A stretch of 5,818 bases of DNA from Spirochaetales bacterium. GTDB taxonomy: Bacteria; Spirochaetota; Spirochaetia; JAGLYY01. Position numbers and translations under genes: made by a program. Under the pieces are notes generated by a model that saw nothing but the letters and a program-made list of their open reading frames with translations, did no database searches and was not told the origin of the DNA. Positions 4,728-5,818 of the stretch are shown here, one piece after another. How positions within the stretch are numbered: position 1 is the stretch's first letter; every line of letters begins with the position of its first letter. The stretch spans positions 1 to 5,818 of the forward strand of contig JAGLYY010000548.1 of NCBI GenBank assembly GCA_023131935.1, given 5' to 3'.

Positions 4728-5818
4728 ATGAAAAGTCTATTTAAAGTGATTTGCATTTGCATACTACTTTGCAATTTTGTTTTGACCATAGAGGCAGATG
4801 GATCAACATGCCCTACGCATGGAGACACTTATATGTGGTACTGTGATTCCTGCGGTATCTGGATTTGTTCTGCATGTTTTCCTTGCCACTCTTGTAATCC
4901 TCCAAACTCTGAAAGAAGCCATGTGTACGGCCCTTGGAGTGGCTGGACCAGCATCAATGATAGTCAACACGCAAGGACAAAAACATGTACAAACGGTGAT
5001 TGCGGTGCTTCCAAAACAGAGAAGGAAAATCATACAAAAGCCTGGGTAGGTCTTACTTACAAGTGCACCGAGGGCTGCGGTTGGGTGAATACAACAGAGT
5101 CGGGAAAAGCTGCAGAGGCGCATGGTACTGCTGTTGAAGCCCAGGCGAATGCCTCTTCTTCAAGCGGTGCATCCGGCAGCAGCCAGACACAATCGGGTAT
5201 CTGTGAAATTGAGAGCAAAGCAGGTGATACTGATGTGGAGTATGCCAGGACGGAAGAAGGGTATGGTGATGGTAATGCCCAAGCCGCCGCGTACCAGGAA
5301 ACGGTAGCCGTCGCGGCAAAAGGGGACGTTGATGAGCTTAACCTTGAAATTGATATATTGACGGCATTGAAACAGGAGAAACTGGAAGAAGACAACAAAG
5401 AAAAGATTTGTTCAATTTGCGGAGCCGTACTATTGGCCGGTAATCCGGTGAATGTGCTTAACGGGTCTAAAATAGAATCCTTCACTGACCTGACGATCGG
5501 TTCTATAAATGTCGCGCCGCGAATTGACCGTCAGTACAATAATCAAAATGAAATAGCATTGAGTTGGGGGCAAGGCTGGGAGTTGAATTATGACAGCCGT
5601 ATAATTTTTGGAGTAAAACCAAAAGCTCAGGAAGCATATATTCTGGCGGTACTTAAACTGGCTGAGGTTAGGAAGGCTTATATCGATGCTGAAACGGCAA
5701 TCGGAAACGCATTGGTACATTATCGAAAATCTATTAGTTTTTTTCGATCAGCGGCTGACAATTACGGCGAAGCAAAAGATGCCAAAGATCTGGCGTATGA
5801 TCATATTTATATTACACC
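4728..5818 (+). CDS. Exported Rhs/YD-repeat-type protein with N-terminal B-box-like zinc cluster, 3'-truncated by the window
   Basis: The frame is open from ATG 4728 (GAGGGG at 4714-4719, 8 nt upstream) to the window end, 363 codons without a stop. Order of parts: signal peptide, residues 1-23, probable cut IEA/DG; Cys/His cluster C28-x2-H31-x7-C39-x2-C42-x4-C47-x2-C50-x2-C53-H54, spaced like a B-box zinc finger; a segment with GPWSGWTS, then H81, C87, C92, H102, resembling the W-x-x-W...C...C...H repeats of bacterial surface proteins; C113 and C117; an Ala/Ser/Gly/Gln-rich linker, about 128-160; ICSIC at 227-231; then GNPVNVLNGSKIE (238-250) and R-x-Y-NNQ...WGQGWELNYDSRI (268-292), matching the DUF6531 start of Rhs proteins. 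From about 300 it is strongly helical, rich in Ala, Glu and Lys. YD repeats, core and C-terminal tip lie beyond the window. It may act as a WapA-like toxin carrier or a surface protein; which one cannot be told here. Confidence 0.8.
   Translation, partial: MKSLFKVICICILLCNFVLTIEADGSTCPTHGDTYMWYCDSCGIWICSACFPCHSCNPPNSERSHVYGPWSGWTSINDSQHARTKTCTNGDCGASKTEKENHTKAWVGLTYKCTEGCGWVNTTESGKAAEAHGTAVEAQANASSSSGASGSSQTQSGICEIESKAGDTDVEYARTEEGYGDGNAQAAAYQETVAVAAKGDVDELNLEIDILTALKQEKLEEDNKEKICSICGAVLLAGNPVNVLNGSKIESFTDLTIGSINVAPRIDRQYNNQNEIALSWGQGWELNYDSRIIFGVKPKAQEAYILAVLKLAEVRKAYIDAETAIGNALVHYRKSISFFRSAADNYGEAKDAKDLAYDHIYIT

Noticed and set aside
4770..4772. Cys15 of the Rhs protein as a lipobox cysteine
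   Set aside because: The residues before it (ILL) do not fit the small-residue requirement at -1; a type I cut after Ala23 fits better.
4798..5049. 83-codon ORF in another frame, and several minus-strand ORFs of up to 142 codons over 4803-5720
   Set aside because: They are shadows of the Rhs gene, which is open throughout with a signal peptide, Cys/His motifs and the DUF6531-like motif.

Overview
The window looks like chromosomal DNA of a spirochaete-like, diderm bacterium. This is inferred from gene content and protein flavour: a short divergent RNA polymerase omega subunit, an archaeal-type cytidylate kinase homologue with an unusual P-loop, lipoproteins and an exported Rhs protein. There is no rRNA or other marker to prove the lineage.

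Bases 1-3429 hold a tightly packed run of five housekeeping genes on the + strand. They are the 3' part of murC (peptidoglycan precursor synthesis), a yicC-family endoribonuclease gene, an archaeal-type cytidylate kinase homologue, rpoZ (RNA polymerase omega) and miaA (tRNA A37 dimethylallyltransferase). yicC and the kinase gene overlap by 11 nt, and rpoZ and miaA overlap by 23 nt if the preferred TTG start of miaA is right. A good sigma70-type promoter (TTTACA, 17 nt, TATGAT) lies between the kinase gene and rpoZ, so rpoZ-miaA can probably be transcribed separately. The kinase homologue has Asn in place of the universal Walker A lysine.

Bases 3430-3972 form a long region without a convincing + strand gene. 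The style changes here: more A+T, several hairpins, tiny ORFs, and a 50-codon minus-strand ORF with a perfect GGAGG ribosome site whose 3' end runs antisense into the end of miaA. Two overlapping, mutually exclusive stem-loops (3600-3664) lie just upstream of that ORF in its own direction. One of them is fully paired only on the minus strand, where its mismatches become G-U pairs.

Bases 3973-5818 look like an accessory cell-surface module. An extended -10 promoter candidate and a 5'-UTR stem-loop precede a lipoprotein gene (Ig/CARDB-like region plus a PPC-like domain). After 29 nt comes the 5' part of a large gene that runs off the window. Its protein has a signal peptide, a B-box-like Cys/His cluster, further Cys/His motifs, a low-complexity linker, then the start of an Rhs/YD-repeat protein (DUF6531-like) with a helical segment. 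This is probably the N-terminus of an exported Rhs/WapA-like protein, possibly a polymorphic toxin or surface protein, with a lipoprotein partner. Its C-terminus and any immunity gene lie outside the window.
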